64,000 nt of DNA, taken from Patiria miniata. Lineage: Eukaryota > Echinodermata > Asteroidea > Valvatida > Asterinidae. The position numbers and the translations under genes were made by a program. Below the pieces are notes generated by a model. That model saw only the letters and a list, made by a program, of their open reading frames with translations. It had not been told where the DNA came from and made no database searches. This document shows positions 1-12,900 of this stretch, one piece after another. Numbering within the stretch: position 1 is the first letter of the stretch; each line of letters begins with the position of its first letter. The DNA lies in assembly GCF_015706575.1 (NCBI RefSeq), contig NW_024037074.1, positions 25,905,334 to 25,969,333 on the forward strand, given 5' to 3'.

Positions 1-410
1 TGCGGTTGCAGTGCAGCTAGATAACACTGTGAAGTACTCCGAAAGGAGATGGAGATGTATATAAAAGGACTAATTTGAGTAATTTCTTCAGTTTAATGAT
101 TAATCCCATGGGTCTGGAAACATTAGGAAAGCTTTTAACATTATTGTGTCCACCACTTACGCGCAGGGAAATTTGCCGCCCTTGCTCGGCCGGCCCCCCG
201 CCCGCATAGAATAACAACATCGACTTTGATATGAAAAGGCAGATTTTTTCAAAAAGTATTTTGGAGTAAACCATGTGCAGTCACAATGATACGTAGGCTA
301 CCATTATCATATGGCGTAGTTGTTACCAGCATCTGCATGTACATCGACGCAGGTTCACTCATCAATGTCCACTTCGGGATGTTGACGCTGAGCTGTTCTT
401 CTGGATGTTG
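1..410. other. Unassigned sequence
   Basis: No exon-like or recognisable repeat structure except a short G/C run near 190. Probably intron 1 of SPG21, but this cannot be shown. Confidence 0.3.
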
Positions 411-415
411 CTTAA

Positions 416-1091
416 AGCTATCCGGTTCGTAAGTGACTTCGTCATACACGCGCACGCACCACTGATTACGAGCGCCCATTGGATAAACACTCAAGTTGCG
501 TTAACTTCCGGTTCCATTGGTGCCATGCTACACCATGTACAGTAAGTTGAGATGACGTCACACTTACGAACCGGATAGTCCATCATTTGCAGCCATCCGA
601 AAAAGTAACTGGCGTATTATTATTGAAAAACATACCTGGTTGAAAGATAGTAAGTGGACTAAACTCCCTGTGAAATTAATCTTTCTGGCAAGCTATCATT
701 TTGAAGTAGTCAACGAAAGAAGGCCTTTCCAACGGTGCGTCTTAAGACGCACTGTAGGAAAATTTAAATTAGTAGTTAGGGTTTTGTTATTGGGCGAAGC
801 GCGCGCAAAGATTGGCACGACGCACGGCGCTAGGCGCGCGCGGTTGCTATAATTCGTCGGATCAGTGCGCGACATCGCGTATCATCTTGCAATTCAAAAC
901 AATTCAAAACATGATTCAGCAACTTTTGATTTGAAATTGAGATCCTAGAATGCTGTTTTTCTCGGAATATACAGCTGAAGCTGAGCTGAATCTTCATCAG
1001 GTTAGTTGTTTAGTATCCTTCATGAGGTTTTGAACACTTTTGTTGCTTCAAACGAACAAAATGGACAAATTACCAATGATGGACTATATCT
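416..1091 (+). mobile_element. TTAA-flanked TIR element, family D copy 1
   Basis: Non-autonomous element with ends AGCTATAGTCCATCATTTG and its complement (CAATGATGGACTATATCT), flanked by TTAA at 412-415 and 1092-1095. The interior has CpG-rich tracts (GCGCGCGCAA) and no coding frame. Further copies lie at 11710-12247, 12820-13242, 36813-37291 and 56465-56960. A TTAA target suggests a piggyBac-type mobiliser. This copy is split at its left TIR by another element (421-575). Confidence 0.8.
421..575. mobile_element. TA-flanked MITE nested in family D element
   Basis: 155-bp element with 15-bp TIR TCCGGTTCGTAAGTG, flanked by TA (419-420, 576-577), as for Tc1/mariner-type MITEs. Removing it with one TA restores AGCTATAGTCC, the left TIR of the host element. 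A second copy is at 22122-22273. Confidence 0.85.
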
Positions 1092-1746
1092 TTAAAGCAG
1101 CCCAGCCAGCCCTTTTTTTTCTGTGTGTACTGGTACATTGCGTGGATTACATGGTCCATCATAGGACTAGCACGGAGGAATAAGAATAAAATAATGTCCA
1201 TGATGAAAGCAGTTAAAGTTACATGTCATGGACATGTGTGATCTCCACGTGGCCGAGCTCAGATCCGCCCCGCCCCCTTTAATTAAGCGCGGTCGCCGTT
1301 GTATGAAATGTCGCCCTCTATTGACTCATTTTTGTCCTCTTTTTTTTTTTTTAATATGAAACCCAGACGTCCTTATAGGCGAAAGTACAGTGACTGTGTA
1401 CAGACTGGTGCAGTTTATTTTGGTTTAACTTCAGTTTTGAGTTACGTGTATTTAATTACGCGAAGTTTACTTCCCGAAAGTCCTGCTAAATTAATGTAAG
1501 TGCAGTGGAATAAAAAGTGTAGATTAGCATGAATTGTGTTATTTAATCTCGATAAAGAAGACAGCAGGCCTACAGTGCAGCTGTTTGCAAAGACTAAGAA
1601 GTAAGATGTTGCATAGAATTTAGAAACAAAATTTGGAAATGAACTGCACGTCACATGATTTTTAATTTTATTGATATGATACTGGATATTTTGCAGAACC
1701 ATTCTCTTAGTTTGAACATTTGGCAATGACACCTCTTGAATATCAG

Positions 1747-2670
1747 TAGTCCGAGTAACTTGGACCCAACTTATTGCCTTTTTTAACATTTGGACACTAT
1801 CGCCAGACCATGTCCAAATGTTAAAAAAGGCGATAAGTTGGGTCCAAGTTAGCCCCACTAGTGTGGCCGTCGGTATGCTGCGCTGAACCTTTGGCCACAC
1901 ACCGTGGTACCGCGCGCTACTGAGGACGAAGTTTTCATAAAAATTCAGGGCAGTTTCTTACATTCTCAGTTTCTTACTTTCTTATGGTTGTATTCTATGA
2001 TGTCTCACCTGTCACTTCTGGGATGCTTAGGTCTAATGATGTTCCATTTTCCGAGATATTCTTCAATCTTTCTGGAGCCCATATGCACTCGTGAAACGTC
2101 TGGTGGTGGCAGCCATTTTGAATGGGACAAGAGATGACCTCAAGCTGTGACGTCGCGTTTATGCAAATTGCTTGTCGAGCGCGCGAGGGCGCGAGTTGCA
2201 AATGCGACGGCTGTTTTCTGTGCCGTAGATCCTGAATAGAGATCGGTGCACGTGGCCCCCTGACGATAAATGCATGGTACAGGAAACAGCCGTCGCATTT
2301 GCAACTCGTGCCCTCGCGCGCTCGACAAGCAATTTGCATACACGCGACGTCACAGCTTGAGGTCATCTCTTGTCCCATTCAAAATGGCTGCCATCACCAG
2401 ACGTTTCACGAGTGCATATGGACTCCAGAAAGATTGAAGAATATCTCGGAAAATGGAACATCATTAGACCTAAGCATCCCAGAAGTGACAGGTGAGACAT
2501 CATAGAATACAACCATAAGAAAGTAAGAAACTGAGAATGTAAGAAACTGCCCTGAATTTTTATGAAAACTTCGTCCTCAGTAGCGCGCGGTACCACGGTG
2601 TGTGGCCAAAGGTTCAGCGCAGCATACCGACGGCCACACTAGTGGGGCTAGGTCCAAGTTACTCGGACTA
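1747..2670. mobile_element. Mutator-like palindromic (foldback) element
   Basis: Ends are TAGTCCGAGTAACTTGGAC and its inverse, with a perfect 9-bp target duplication GAATATCAG at 1738-1746 and 2671-2679. The two arms (about 1850-2225 and 2277-2651) are near-identical inverted copies around a ~50-bp loop, so matching open frames appear on both strands (1904-2137 and 2363-2596). These are mirror images, not genes. The left end carries an extra ~83-bp hairpin. The 9-bp duplication and long TIRs fit the MULE superfamily. Confidence 0.85.
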
Positions 2671-3109
2671 GAATATCAGCAGGTTTGATTTTGTAGAAAG
2701 AGGGCAGGGTTTTGATTTATGAGAGGTTAAAGACGACGATGACAAACAGAAAATAAATTTAAAAAGCAAGATGGCGAACTGCAAAAAAAGGTAGGAAAGT
2801 CACATTTTCGTTGAAACATGGAGAATTTCTCCATGGTTGAAAGTGCTTTCAAAATTATAACTAACATGAGTTTGTCTGAAGAAAAAAGACTTCTTCAGCC
2901 TGCAAAAGTCACTTTGGTACTGGACAGTCATCTGCAAAAGTCAGATTTGAACAGAACTCGTACAAAATTGAGGTGTCCTAAAAGTAAGGATTACCACTAA
3001 AGGTTTGCCGGCGGCAATCTCTATCAACAGAGGGCGCTGTACTCTCTAAGATAGGGCTGAATTAGATATATTAACATGATTGTGTTACAACTGTGGTCTA
3101 AATAATGAA

Positions 3110-3488
3110 CGCAGTGGCTATTGTTACGGCAGCCGTAACGCATTTCCCATTTTCTATCGTTACGGTAGACTGCAACTTTTATAAAAATATGACAAGAAAA
3201 TATAAAATTAGAAGGAAAAAAGTGAATTTGAACGTGATGAAATTCGGACTTTATTTCCCTTTAAAAAAAAAATCCTCCAAAGCCTCAATTTAGAAAAGGG
3301 AAAAAATTCGAGTGCCAAACCGAGATTCGAACCCGCAACTTCGCGGTGCAAAATCCTACCCTCTATCGACTGAGCTGTCGCACTGCTCGCTAAAATGTGG
3401 GGAAACAAATAATTATATACCTGCGTGTGTATCAAAAAAGTATCGTAGAGGGCGCTAAAGAACGACTGCCGTACCGATAGCCACTTCG
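3110..3488. mobile_element. TIR element with tRNA-like module, copy 1
   Basis: 379 bp with ends CGCAGTGGCTAT and inverse CGAAGTGGCTAT, flanked by the perfect 9-bp duplication AATAATGAA (3101-3109, 3489-3497). The minus strand at about 3324-3397 has tRNA A-box and B-box-like sequences (CTCAGTCGATAGAGG and GGGTTCGAATCTC). The second copy at 22929-23316 has its own 9-bp duplication. Confidence 0.82.
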
Positions 3489-3497
3489 AATAATGAA

Positions 3498-3640
3498 AGG
3501 TTTGCGGAAACATGTGCGAATAATTTCTCAACTAAAGAACCAGAGGTATACCTCTGGTTCTTTTCAGAACCATTCTCTTAGTTGAGAAATTATTCGCACA
3601 TGGTGTTTCCGCAAACCTTTCTGCTTTCATTATTTAGTAT
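3498..3640. repeat. Inverted repeat related to Penelope-like ends
   Basis: Inverted arms (AGGTTTGCGGAAACA and TGTTTCCGCAAACCT) enclose CAGAGGTATACCTCTG and GGTTCTTTTCAGAACC palindromes. A single-arm copy lies at 21925-22000, and a cousin (AGTTCTTTTCAGAACC) flanks the Penelope-like element near 58395. It is probably a retroelement terminal fragment. Confidence 0.5.
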
Positions 3641-3675
3641 CTCCTCCATGCAATTGCAAAGCCTCAAATCTTACT

Positions 3676-3760
3676 TAACTGTGGTCTAGTGGATAAGCAA
3701 CGGATCTCATGAGCCGGAAGACCCGGGTAAGATCCAGATCCCCGCTGGCGACATTTCTAA
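3676..3760 (+). repeat. tRNA-like SINE head
   Basis: Contains TGGTCTAGTGGATAAGC (A-box-like) and a degenerate B-box further on. No proper acceptor stem closes it, so it is read as a tRNA-derived SINE fragment. Confidence 0.45.
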
Positions 3761-4119
3761 GGTTTTTATCCCCCCATCCCCAAAAAATAAGAATATTCTT
3801 CTTTTATTATTTTAACATGTCTCATTGCAGAGTAGGCCCTATTAGTATTACATTTTTTTTTTCAGATTTGTGGCTCTGGAGGATTTTTTAAAAGGGAAAT
3901 CCGAAATTGTAAAATGGTCTGATTCCCATCTTGTGAAAACGAATTTACATCGATAATGTTGGCTTGGAGCCAGACTAAACTTTGTCACCGGAAAATGTTT
4001 AAATAGAAAAAAGAAGTAACTGCGCATGTTCAGTGCATATCCGGCAAGCTAACGTTTACTAAAGGTTTGCCGTAAATACGGAGGTACATGTAGTCCAGTC
4101 GATTGGCCACATTTATGGG

Positions 4120-4480
4120 GCTACCCCCTGCCATGCCGTAGGCATTGCGCTTTGTATCTCCCCCCCCCCCCCCAAAAAAAAGGCCATCCAATGTTGGCAC
4201 CGCTCGAAGCTACCAGTGTGGTTGTTGACAGTGCGCGTTTGCCCTGCTGAACGCTGCGCCCGTGTGCAACGGTACAGCACGCGGAAAGAATGTTGCAACC
4301 TGATGCAGCTTTTTTCTTCATATATCATCTCAATGAAGGTCAGTCATTGCAGAAATGATGAAAAGACATGAATCTGGGACTGAGAAACATTTCCAATTTT
4401 GTTAGGAAATACTTAGAAAATGTTCTTGACTCTCCATAGACTTTGTACACAACCACTGAAGTAGCGTCAGGTTGCAACAT
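4120..4480. repeat. Dispersed repeat also found near 54200-54320
   Basis: The stretch 4330-4460 (ACATTTCCAATTTTGTTA, then ACTCTCCATAGACTTTGT) is a reverse-complement relative of 54222-54320 in the proposed DDA1 intron 1. It has no coding frame and its class is unknown. Confidence 0.5.
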
Positions 4481-4938
4481 TTTTCTACCCAGCACGCTAC
4501 GCTCTGTTGACTGGTTGACAACTGAGTTTCTACGCTCTTGATTGTGCGGGAACCAGTGAAATTGGTTAAAATGCCCGGATGGGGACAATATCAACAATAA
4601 CATTGTTCTCATCCGGGTTCTTTTACCGACATAATATTGCAGTCATCCGGGTACTATTTACGAAAGCATAAAATATGCTGATTTATTTTTACCACTGCAA
4701 GCCTGATATAAAGAATAATGGTTAAGTCAATATTGTCAATTAATTTTTCCTATTTGTTTTTCTCCCTTCTATTTTTGTTCTGTTTTATGCAGTTGCTACA
4801 ATGATCTATGTGTAGCTTGACTCTTTCAAGTGAATGACTACATATGATGATACACCATGACTTCCGTCATAGCTCGCTCACAGGAGTACCTGAGTTTCAG
4901 AAGTACTGTATCATTAAAAAAAGTAAGTGTGATTCTCC

Positions 4939-5840
4939 ATTAACCCTAACCCCTTGAGCACTTTTACTAGAAAGTATCCTGAATCTGCCAAAATCCACCA
5001 ATTTTGTCATGCAAAAAAAATGTTGGTGTCCTGAGTCCATCAGAATCCACCAGTGAGTCCATCAGAATCCACCAGTGAGTCCATCAGAATCCACCAGTGA
5101 GTCCATCAGAATCCACCAGTGAGTCCATCAGAATCCACCAGTGAGTCCATCAGAATCCACCAGTGTAGTACATGTACAAGTACCTCGTACACACCTACTG
5201 TTGTAGCATATAACCAAGGATTGAACTGTTGAGATCCTGAATCCATCAAAGTCCTCTAACTGAGATGGAGGTCCAGTGTTGTAGTTGAGTACTTTTTTCC
5301 GAGTACCAAGTACTGCAGAGAACTTAGGTTGCCGAGTAAGAGTACAAGTACTTGTACCACCGATACAAGAAAGGGTCTCCGAGTACGAGTACTTGTACTT
5401 CCGGACGTGCACAGAGGAAAATCAGGAAATCTCGATTTCTCCACAAGCCAATCAACCATTTCAAACTGAAAGTATCGATAAAATAAGGCCATGGTAAGTG
5501 AAGCTATAACATTTTCCCCCCGAGTACTGCTATTCGAGTACGAGTACTTTAATGATCGAGTACAATTTCGACATGTCGAGTACGAGTACTTTGCTGCCCG
5601 AGTACGAGTACCGTCATTTCGAGTACGAGTACTTTGACATTTGAGTCCGAGTACGAGTACTACAACACTGGGTATCTTGAATCCATCAAAATCCTGCAGT
5701 AGCGCTAGGCTTACTGTCCTGAATCCATCTAAATCCCCCAACTTTTTCAATATGGAGGTATCCTGAATCTGCCGAAAATCCTCCAAAAAACAGGGGTGTG
5801 GATTTTGATGGATTTAGGTACATTAGAGTTAAGGCCGAGT
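4939..5840. repeat. Repeat element with 22-bp minisatellite
   Basis: The left side begins TTAACCCTAACCCCTTGAGC. It holds six perfect 22-bp units (5033-5164, core GAGTCCATCAGAATCCACC) and then many GAGTACGAGTACT-like units (about 5285-5660). A minus-strand relative at 17325-17690 has the same flanks but one 22-bp unit and no GAGTAC block, so the arrays expanded after the element dispersed. Confidence 0.7.
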
Positions 5841-6402
5841 AAAAAAAAAAGACGTAGTTTCTCATCCAAGTTTTTTTTTTATAAAATGAAGGAGGTAGGT
5901 AGTTGTTTCTTTCCTTTTTCTTCCCAAGATGTTAGATTTCCGAAGATGTCAGATTTTCCAAGATGTCAGATTTCCCAAGATGTAAGATTCTCCAAGATGG
6001 CAAAGAGATTCTTCCTTTTTCTTGACTCTTTTGTTGGTGCAACATTGTGTCCAAAGAAGCTGTAAAAAATTTTTTTGTATGTAGCCACAATGTTGTTGGA
6101 AACAAATAAAAAGAGAATATATGGACTACATGTACATGCAAAATACATGGCAATTGTATGAATAAAAAAAAAAGCGCGAGTGCACAATAAGCTCTGGCCC
6201 GGTTCCGGAATGTCTCACTTCATATTCAAAATAGATGCGCATCGATTGAAACAAAGCTGGTCTTCCGAAACCTTTGGGCAAGAGTGCATTTATGTGACCG
6301 CGGCATTGGCATCTGGTAAATTTTTGGTCAATTTTCGGGGACAGACAGACAGACAGACCGACCGACCACCAAGTGACATGTAGAAGCTCCTGCCAGAGCT
6401 TA

Positions 6403-6784
6403 GGCCAAAAAAAAAAATAAGTCGGTCTCTGGTCAGCGCGCGCGTCGATTTTAATCATGCGCGTCAATCTTTTTTTTTTTTCCAAAATGTTCCGCGGTAG
6501 CTCCAACAGCGCCCTCTATTTCCGCACCTCAAATTTTTTTTACCAAAGAGCACCAAGGAATGGGAAATTGCACCAAGGCAAATGATCGAAAGCACCAAGG
6601 CAAATTATGGAGGACACCAATGTACATGAGGACACCAAAAAAGCAAAATAGTACCCCACCTTGTCTGTACAATCCAAGCTTGAAGAAAAAAAGCAAAAAA
6701 GCAACAAAAAAAAAAAATCCGCGTGGCCGCGTCAATTCTGGAACTTTGGTCTGACCAGAGACCGAATATTTTTTTTTTTTGGCC
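6403..6784. mobile_element. Harbinger-like MITE, family B copy 1
   Basis: Ends GGCCAAAAA..GTCGGTCTCTGGTC and the inverse, flanked by TTA (6400-6402, 6785-6787), the 3-bp TWA duplication of PIF/Harbinger elements. The interior repeats ACCAAGGCAAAT-like motifs. The right end (T-run then GGCCTTAG) itself resembles a splice acceptor and lies just upstream of the SPG21 exon at 6820. Confidence 0.8.
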
Positions 6785-6819
6785 TTAGTAAGTGAATGCC
6801 TTTTTCCCCCCTCAATCAG

Positions 6820-6981
6820 GTGGCGGTGGATGATGATGACAGCAAGTACTGGACTGTCTACGATGTTGGACCTCGCTCAGTCAAATGCCCCATCATCTTC
6901 TTCCCTCCGGTCAGTGGTAAGGCTGATGTCTTCTTCAGACAGATGCTTGGTCTGTCAGCCAAGGGCTACCGAACTATTTCT
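6820..6981 (+). CDS. SPG21: SPG21 coding exon (first visible)
   Basis: 54 codons, phase 0 at both ends. The acceptor is a C/T tract ending CAATCAG and the donor is TCT|GTAAGT. It encodes the acidic DDDDSK strand, the P-x-x-G region and the VFFRQ helix. A GGCC-ended TIR element finishes at 6784, only 35 nt before this exon, so the whole acceptor signal lies between the TE and the exon. Confidence 0.95.
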
Positions 6982-9900
6982 GTAAGTGAAAACAAATAAG
7001 GAAAACAAAAAAAGAAGGTCATTTCCAAAGATGAGTTAAAAGTCGCGTTTTGTGGAAGTATCCGTAGGTAGTTGGTTTGTAATTGGGCGAATCTGTGAAT
7101 GGGTGTGCGCAAGCATTGACATGACGCACATACGCGCGCGGTTGCTATTATTTGTCTATTGCTATAATTCATTGATTGAACCTACATGTAGATCACAAAT
7201 GCTAATGAAGGGGAACTGTGACCTGACTTCAGTTGAGTTTCCCCGCAGTTGAGTTTCCCCGCTTTTTTTATGTTTGAGGTTCACTCTACTTATTCCTTTG
7301 TTGCCTGGTCTGATCTCTCGTGACAGCTTGAATACCCCATACATTGGACAATGGAAGATTTTTGCATCAGCTTCAGGAAGCTGTTAGACCACATGCAACT
7401 GGACATGGTAATTATATCCAAGTCACTTTAAAAGAAATTTGTGGTACGATTGTTTCTTCATGTTTCTTTTGGGAGAATTGGTTGCATGTTTGCATCACAC
7501 AAGCCATTTTTACCGCTCAGCCGAGAGGCTCGAGGGGTATTGTCATCGCCTAGGGCGTCCGTCCGTCCGTAAGTGAGTATGCCCGTCCGCACTGACAGAC
7601 GGACGTCCGTTCCAGCCAGACGGAATTGTGGGGTGATAGCATTGTGTTCCCATTATCCCTTTTTCTAAAGATTCTCTTCTGGGGTGATGTTTTTCTATTG
7701 TGAAAATAGTGGGGTGATGTGTCCTGAAAGGAACATCACCCCACAAGGGTGGTATGGTCAGAACGGGCAGCTTAGTTTCCGGATGATAACTTGAGTTAGA
7801 AATGTTGTTTGGGGTTGTAACTTCGGTAGGGGGTTGCCCTTAGGAGTAGGCAAGTTGGGATTGGTTTTGAGGTCAACGGTCAAGTTGTTCAAATGAACTG
7901 TTTTGTTTGTGATCGTGCTTGCAAGTTGAGTTGTGATGTACTTGTGGTCATACTTGTGATGAACTTATGATGGACCCTTCTCAAGATACACATACGAGTG
8001 TGCACCGAAACTTACCCGAGTACCCGACCGCTGATGTCAGGAACCGGTTCCAGATTATGGGATTGGGTACCCGTAACCAACTTTACTTTTTAGTAACTTC
8101 TCAGACAATGAAAAAGAAAGGTTTGGAATGCCATTTCTTGGGAATTTTCATAAAGAAAACCAGGCTACACGGAAAACCAAAACAGATGTCACATCTTTGT
8201 GCATTTTAACGTGTGACAGATGTGGCTCGTGAAAGTTGCAGTTCTCACCATAAAGCTAGCCATTAAAGCTCTTTAGAACAACTTCCGGGATTTCAATTTT
8301 GGGGTTGGGTTTCATTTACGGGTAATCGGGGTACCCGTGTTTTACTTCAGTAGGGTAAGCGGTTTCCATACTACCCGTAAATGTACACCACTAGTTTCAC
8401 GTGACTCTTCCAAGTTTCACGTTACAGTCTGCCCTGCACCCGATTTCACGAAGCGCTGCGACGCGTCGCAACTCGAGTTACGACGTGTAACACATCGCAA
8501 CTCGCGACGCGTCGTATCATCCATTTCACGAAAGTTGCAATGTGTTGAACGCGTCGTAAGTTCCTTGACAACGGCTTAAAACACGTCGCAAGTTACGATG
8601 TGTCTAGTGGTCATCGCAAAATAAGATGAGTCCCTTTCTTAGCCAGTTTAATGCCATAAACATTACATAAACGAGATTATAATACCGAGGCAATGTGTGT
8701 AAAGTTGTAAATAGAAAATTCATTGAATAATTATGAATTAGACTGGAATATTGCAGTTGAAATTTCAAAGTAGCTTTACAGTCCACTGAGAGCTTGTTTT
8801 CCTTCAAAATTGCATCGCACGACCGCCATTTTGTTTTACGTTTTAACAAATTTCGAGCTGAGATCCAGCGACTCTTTGTTGAATATCATACGACTATTTA
8901 CTGTACGCTGACTAAAGACATAAAACAGTCACCGAGTTGTGCTATAAATACACCTACGACGCGTCGCACTTACGACGTGTTTAGTGAAATGGCTCGCAGG
9001 ATGCGTCGCAGCTGCGACGCATCGTAGAGATACGACTGCGATGCATCGTAAGTGACGAAGAGTTTGATGAAATCGGGTGCTGCTCTGCTATTTCCCCAGG
9101 TCCACATATTCGGCTCTTCATTGGGTGGTTTCGTAGCCCAGAAGTTTGCTGAGTACACCTACCGGAGTCCCCGCATCGTCTCCCTCATCCTCTGCAACAC
9201 GTTCATCGACACAGAAGTCTTCCAGCAAACAGGCGCCGCTCAAACGTGAGTGCTTGGGTTATGTTTATGGTGTCAATTGAGGACACACATGTGCAACATC
9301 ATCGATGAATGGAGGACAGGAACCAAATTGAGGACCACCTCGATTAGAAAACGTGTACAAAACCAATGAGAGCTGTTGCAAAAAAGTTACAAGCAAAGAA
9401 AGAGGGAAGAGGAACAAAAGAAAATCCTCCATTTACATCATAAACAAACGTGTCTGGGTAGCCGTGTGTGGGGTTTCTAGTTTGTCTTAAAAATACTAGA
9501 ATTTATTTGGTTTCGAAAAGAAGAACCGAAGAAAAGGTTAGTTCTTCCTTTTTGCCTTCCAAATGCTTAAAAAAGTCTTGAAAAATTCAGATCATCACAA
9601 AAAATGCCGTATATTTTGCCAACCCTCTTTTCCACATGTTGACCAGCTGGCAGCTTTCATATTATGTGATTAAATAGATGCTTTGACATTTGTTAACCCT
9701 CCTGCTGTTTAAAAGGTCTCAAATGGTCAAAATTTCCTTCCACTTCCCCTGGTACCCTTTGTGCAAACCTATGGGCCACTTGACCAATATTGACCCAAGT
9801 AATAGCATGGCTCAGAATGCATGTTTTCATACATGTAGGAGGGTCAGAGTCCTTGAAATCAACAATTGTGCATCTTGCGTCTAGCACAGTTCTTAGCCAA

Positions 9901-12900
9901 AATGCCCCCAAGTTACAGAAAACAGGATTAAAACTGACCCCAAATCTGGGAATGTTGCTTCTAGATTTTGCATATTAATAGTAGCCTTCCGAATTTCATA
10001 GTACATTGTACGGTATGTATGATAGCAACAGACAGTGTGGACTTTTTTTGGAGATCCTTTGAAGTTTGTACACATTTATAGTGGAAAATTTCTACAATTC
10101 AAACGCTCATTTTTTTCATAATTAAAAAAAATTAGATATAAGGCCAAAAAAAAAAAAAAAGTCGGTCTCTGGTCAGCGCGCGCGTTGATTTTAATCATGC
10201 GCGTCGATCTTTTTTTTTTCCAAAATGTTCCGCAGTAGCTCCAACAGCGCCCTCTATTTCCGCACCTCAATTTTTTTTTACCAAAGAGCACCAAGGAATG
10301 GGAAATTGCACCAAGGCAAATGATCGAAAGCACCAAGGCAAATTATGGAGGACACCAATGTACATGAGGACACCAAAAAAGCAAAATAGTACCTACCTTG
10401 TCTGTACAATCCAAGCTTGAAGAAAAAAAGCAAAAAAAAAAAAAAAAGCTGCGTGGCCGCGTCAATTCAGGAACTTTGGTCTGACCAGAGACCGAATTTT
10501 TTTTTTTTTGCCTAACTGCTCTACATTGTTTCAGTTATTTTTGAAAAAAAAAAATACTGAAACATTTCATGAAACATACCTGTCTGTTTGTTATCTCGTG
10601 AAGGTTTTGGATGGTTCCGGGATTCCTCCTGAAGAGGATGGTATTAAACAACTTCAGCCGAGAGCAACACGACGCCGACATAACCAACTCAATCGACTTC
10701 ATTGTAGAAAGGGTGAGATGTTTGCATCAGCATGGAGCTGTTTCATCCTTTGTTACTTTTCGCAAGTGGCAATTGAGTTTGTTTCTTTCAAAGTGTATTG
10801 CTTTTTTGGTTTTGTACCAATTGAATTCTTGAGCTACACTGACTGCTTACTTAGAATATACTGACCACTAGGTTTGCTTTAAAGGGAATATACATTATTT
10901 GCTTTTGCTGTAATTTTCAGAAATGGATGGAATTGGGGGGGTTGGAAATATATAGCAAATATAGTTACACTGACTTTTTTGAGGTTTTGGGTTCAAAAAT
11001 GCTATAAAAACCAAGAAAAACAATCATTTTCCTGTAGTCTGGTTCCCTGACTCCATTTAAGAAGAAACAGAGCAGTTTACATACATTGGGGAATTGTAAG
11101 GTCAGGGAACCAGTCTAGCTGGCTCGTACCCGTTCATAGGTGTGTAATCGATTGCAAACTTGTAAGTGCGATGGTCAACTGGGGCCAGTATTTGAAAAAA
11201 AGCCAGTTTTTTCCAACGCTGATCGGCCGATCAGCGTTGGAAATTGATACAAAAATACCACTTTTCTTGAAAATGACAGTATACCAGGTGCCATGATTTT
11301 ACAGGATGCTTTACACTGTCATTCACTAACAGTCCAGCAAGGTATTTCAAAATGATTTGGTAGTTTTATTTTTTGATGTTTGCAAATGTTGTATTTTCCC
11401 TTTAATGCTCATAAATATGCTTGAAATGTTATGGATTAGTAGCTTTCGTGAAGTCTGATTGCTGTTTTGGGATTTTCATTTTCTTTTCTCTAACCTGTAG
11501 CTGGAGTCTTTGAGCCGGACCGATCTTGCCAGTAGACTTACCCTGAACTGCACCAGTGCCTACGTTGAGCCTCAGAAGCTGCACGCTCTAGACATCACCC
11601 TCATTGACGTGAGTTTGTGACAAAATGAGATTGTTGATATATCCCCGTACATGTACGTCACACCTGCACATGGTTCACAAGTTATGGCTAATATCATGCT
11701 GACAGTTAAAGCTATATCATTTGCAGTTATCCGAAAAGTAGCTGGCGTAATTATTGTTCAAAAACATACTTGGTTGAAAGATAGTAAGGGGACTAAACTC
11801 CCTGTGAAATTATTCTTTCTGGCAAGCTGTCATTTTGAAGTAATCAACGAAAGAAGGCCTTTCCAACGGTGCTTCTTAAGACGCACCGTAGGAAAATTTA
11901 AATTAGTTGTTCGTTTTGTTATTCGGCGAAGCGCGCGCAAGCATTGGCACGACGCACACGCACCCCCGGTTGCTATAGTTCGTCGGATCAGTGCGCGACA
12001 TCACGTAGCTGCAATCGGCTCAGCGAGAACGTGTCTCGAACGCTGAATTCAGGCGCAATTCAAAACATGATTCAGCAACTTTTGATTTGAAATTGAGATC
12101 CTATAATGCTGTTTTTCTCAGAATATACAGCTGAAGCTGAGCTGAAACTTCATCAGGTTAGTTGTTCAGTACCCTTCTTTAGATTTTGAGCACTTTTGTT
12201 GCTTCAAACGAACAAAATGCACAAATTACAAATGATGGACTATATCTTTAATTCTGGTAGAATGGACCATTTGTCATTTGTGTATTTCTTGATTGAAGCC
12301 ACAATTGTGCGCAATATCTAAAGACGGGTGCTTAACAACTAACCTGATGAAACTTTAGACTAACCCCATGAAGTTTTTGCTCTGTGAATGCTGTGTATTT
12401 GGAAAAACACAATATTGAGGATTGTTGACACGTTGATAATACAAACTGTAGACGGCCATAACTTGTCAACAGAATGTCCGATTGAAGTGCAACAAACAGT
12501 ATTGTAAGGAAAATTGTATTCTCTTTCCTAACACCTGCAAACCTTCATTTCGACCTCTGCCCAATTCTTTCTCATTTTGCCAGAATGACGCAAAGCCTTT
12601 TAAAAGATAAGCTTTGTTTTTTTTTACAGAAAAAAAAATTCGACATCAATCCCTCAAATACAAAGAGAATAAAAAATCTCTGATTATTTGTCACTTTGTT
12701 CAGCGTTCGGCAATGTAAACAAACAGATGTCAACCTTTTCTGATGATGCATTGCTAAAGCAGCATTTGCACCTAAATGCTAGCTTTTTGTGCCTTTGTAT
12801 ATTTCATTCAATTGCTTAAAGCTACAGTCCATCATTTGCAGCTATCCAAAATGTAACTGACGTAATTATTGTTGAAAAGCATACTTGGTTTAAAGATAGT

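Noticed and set aside
1904..2596. Twin open frames on opposite strands (77 aa each)
   Set aside because: They are the two arms of one palindromic element; identity comes from the inverted repeat, not from coding.
2818..3000. Possible N-terminal exon of SPG21 (60-codon frame)
   Set aside because: No similarity to the expected maspardin N-terminus and no donor in frame.
3324..3397. tRNA gene on the minus strand
   Set aside because: Repeated in the same way inside a TIR element at 22929-23316 and lacks a good cloverleaf.
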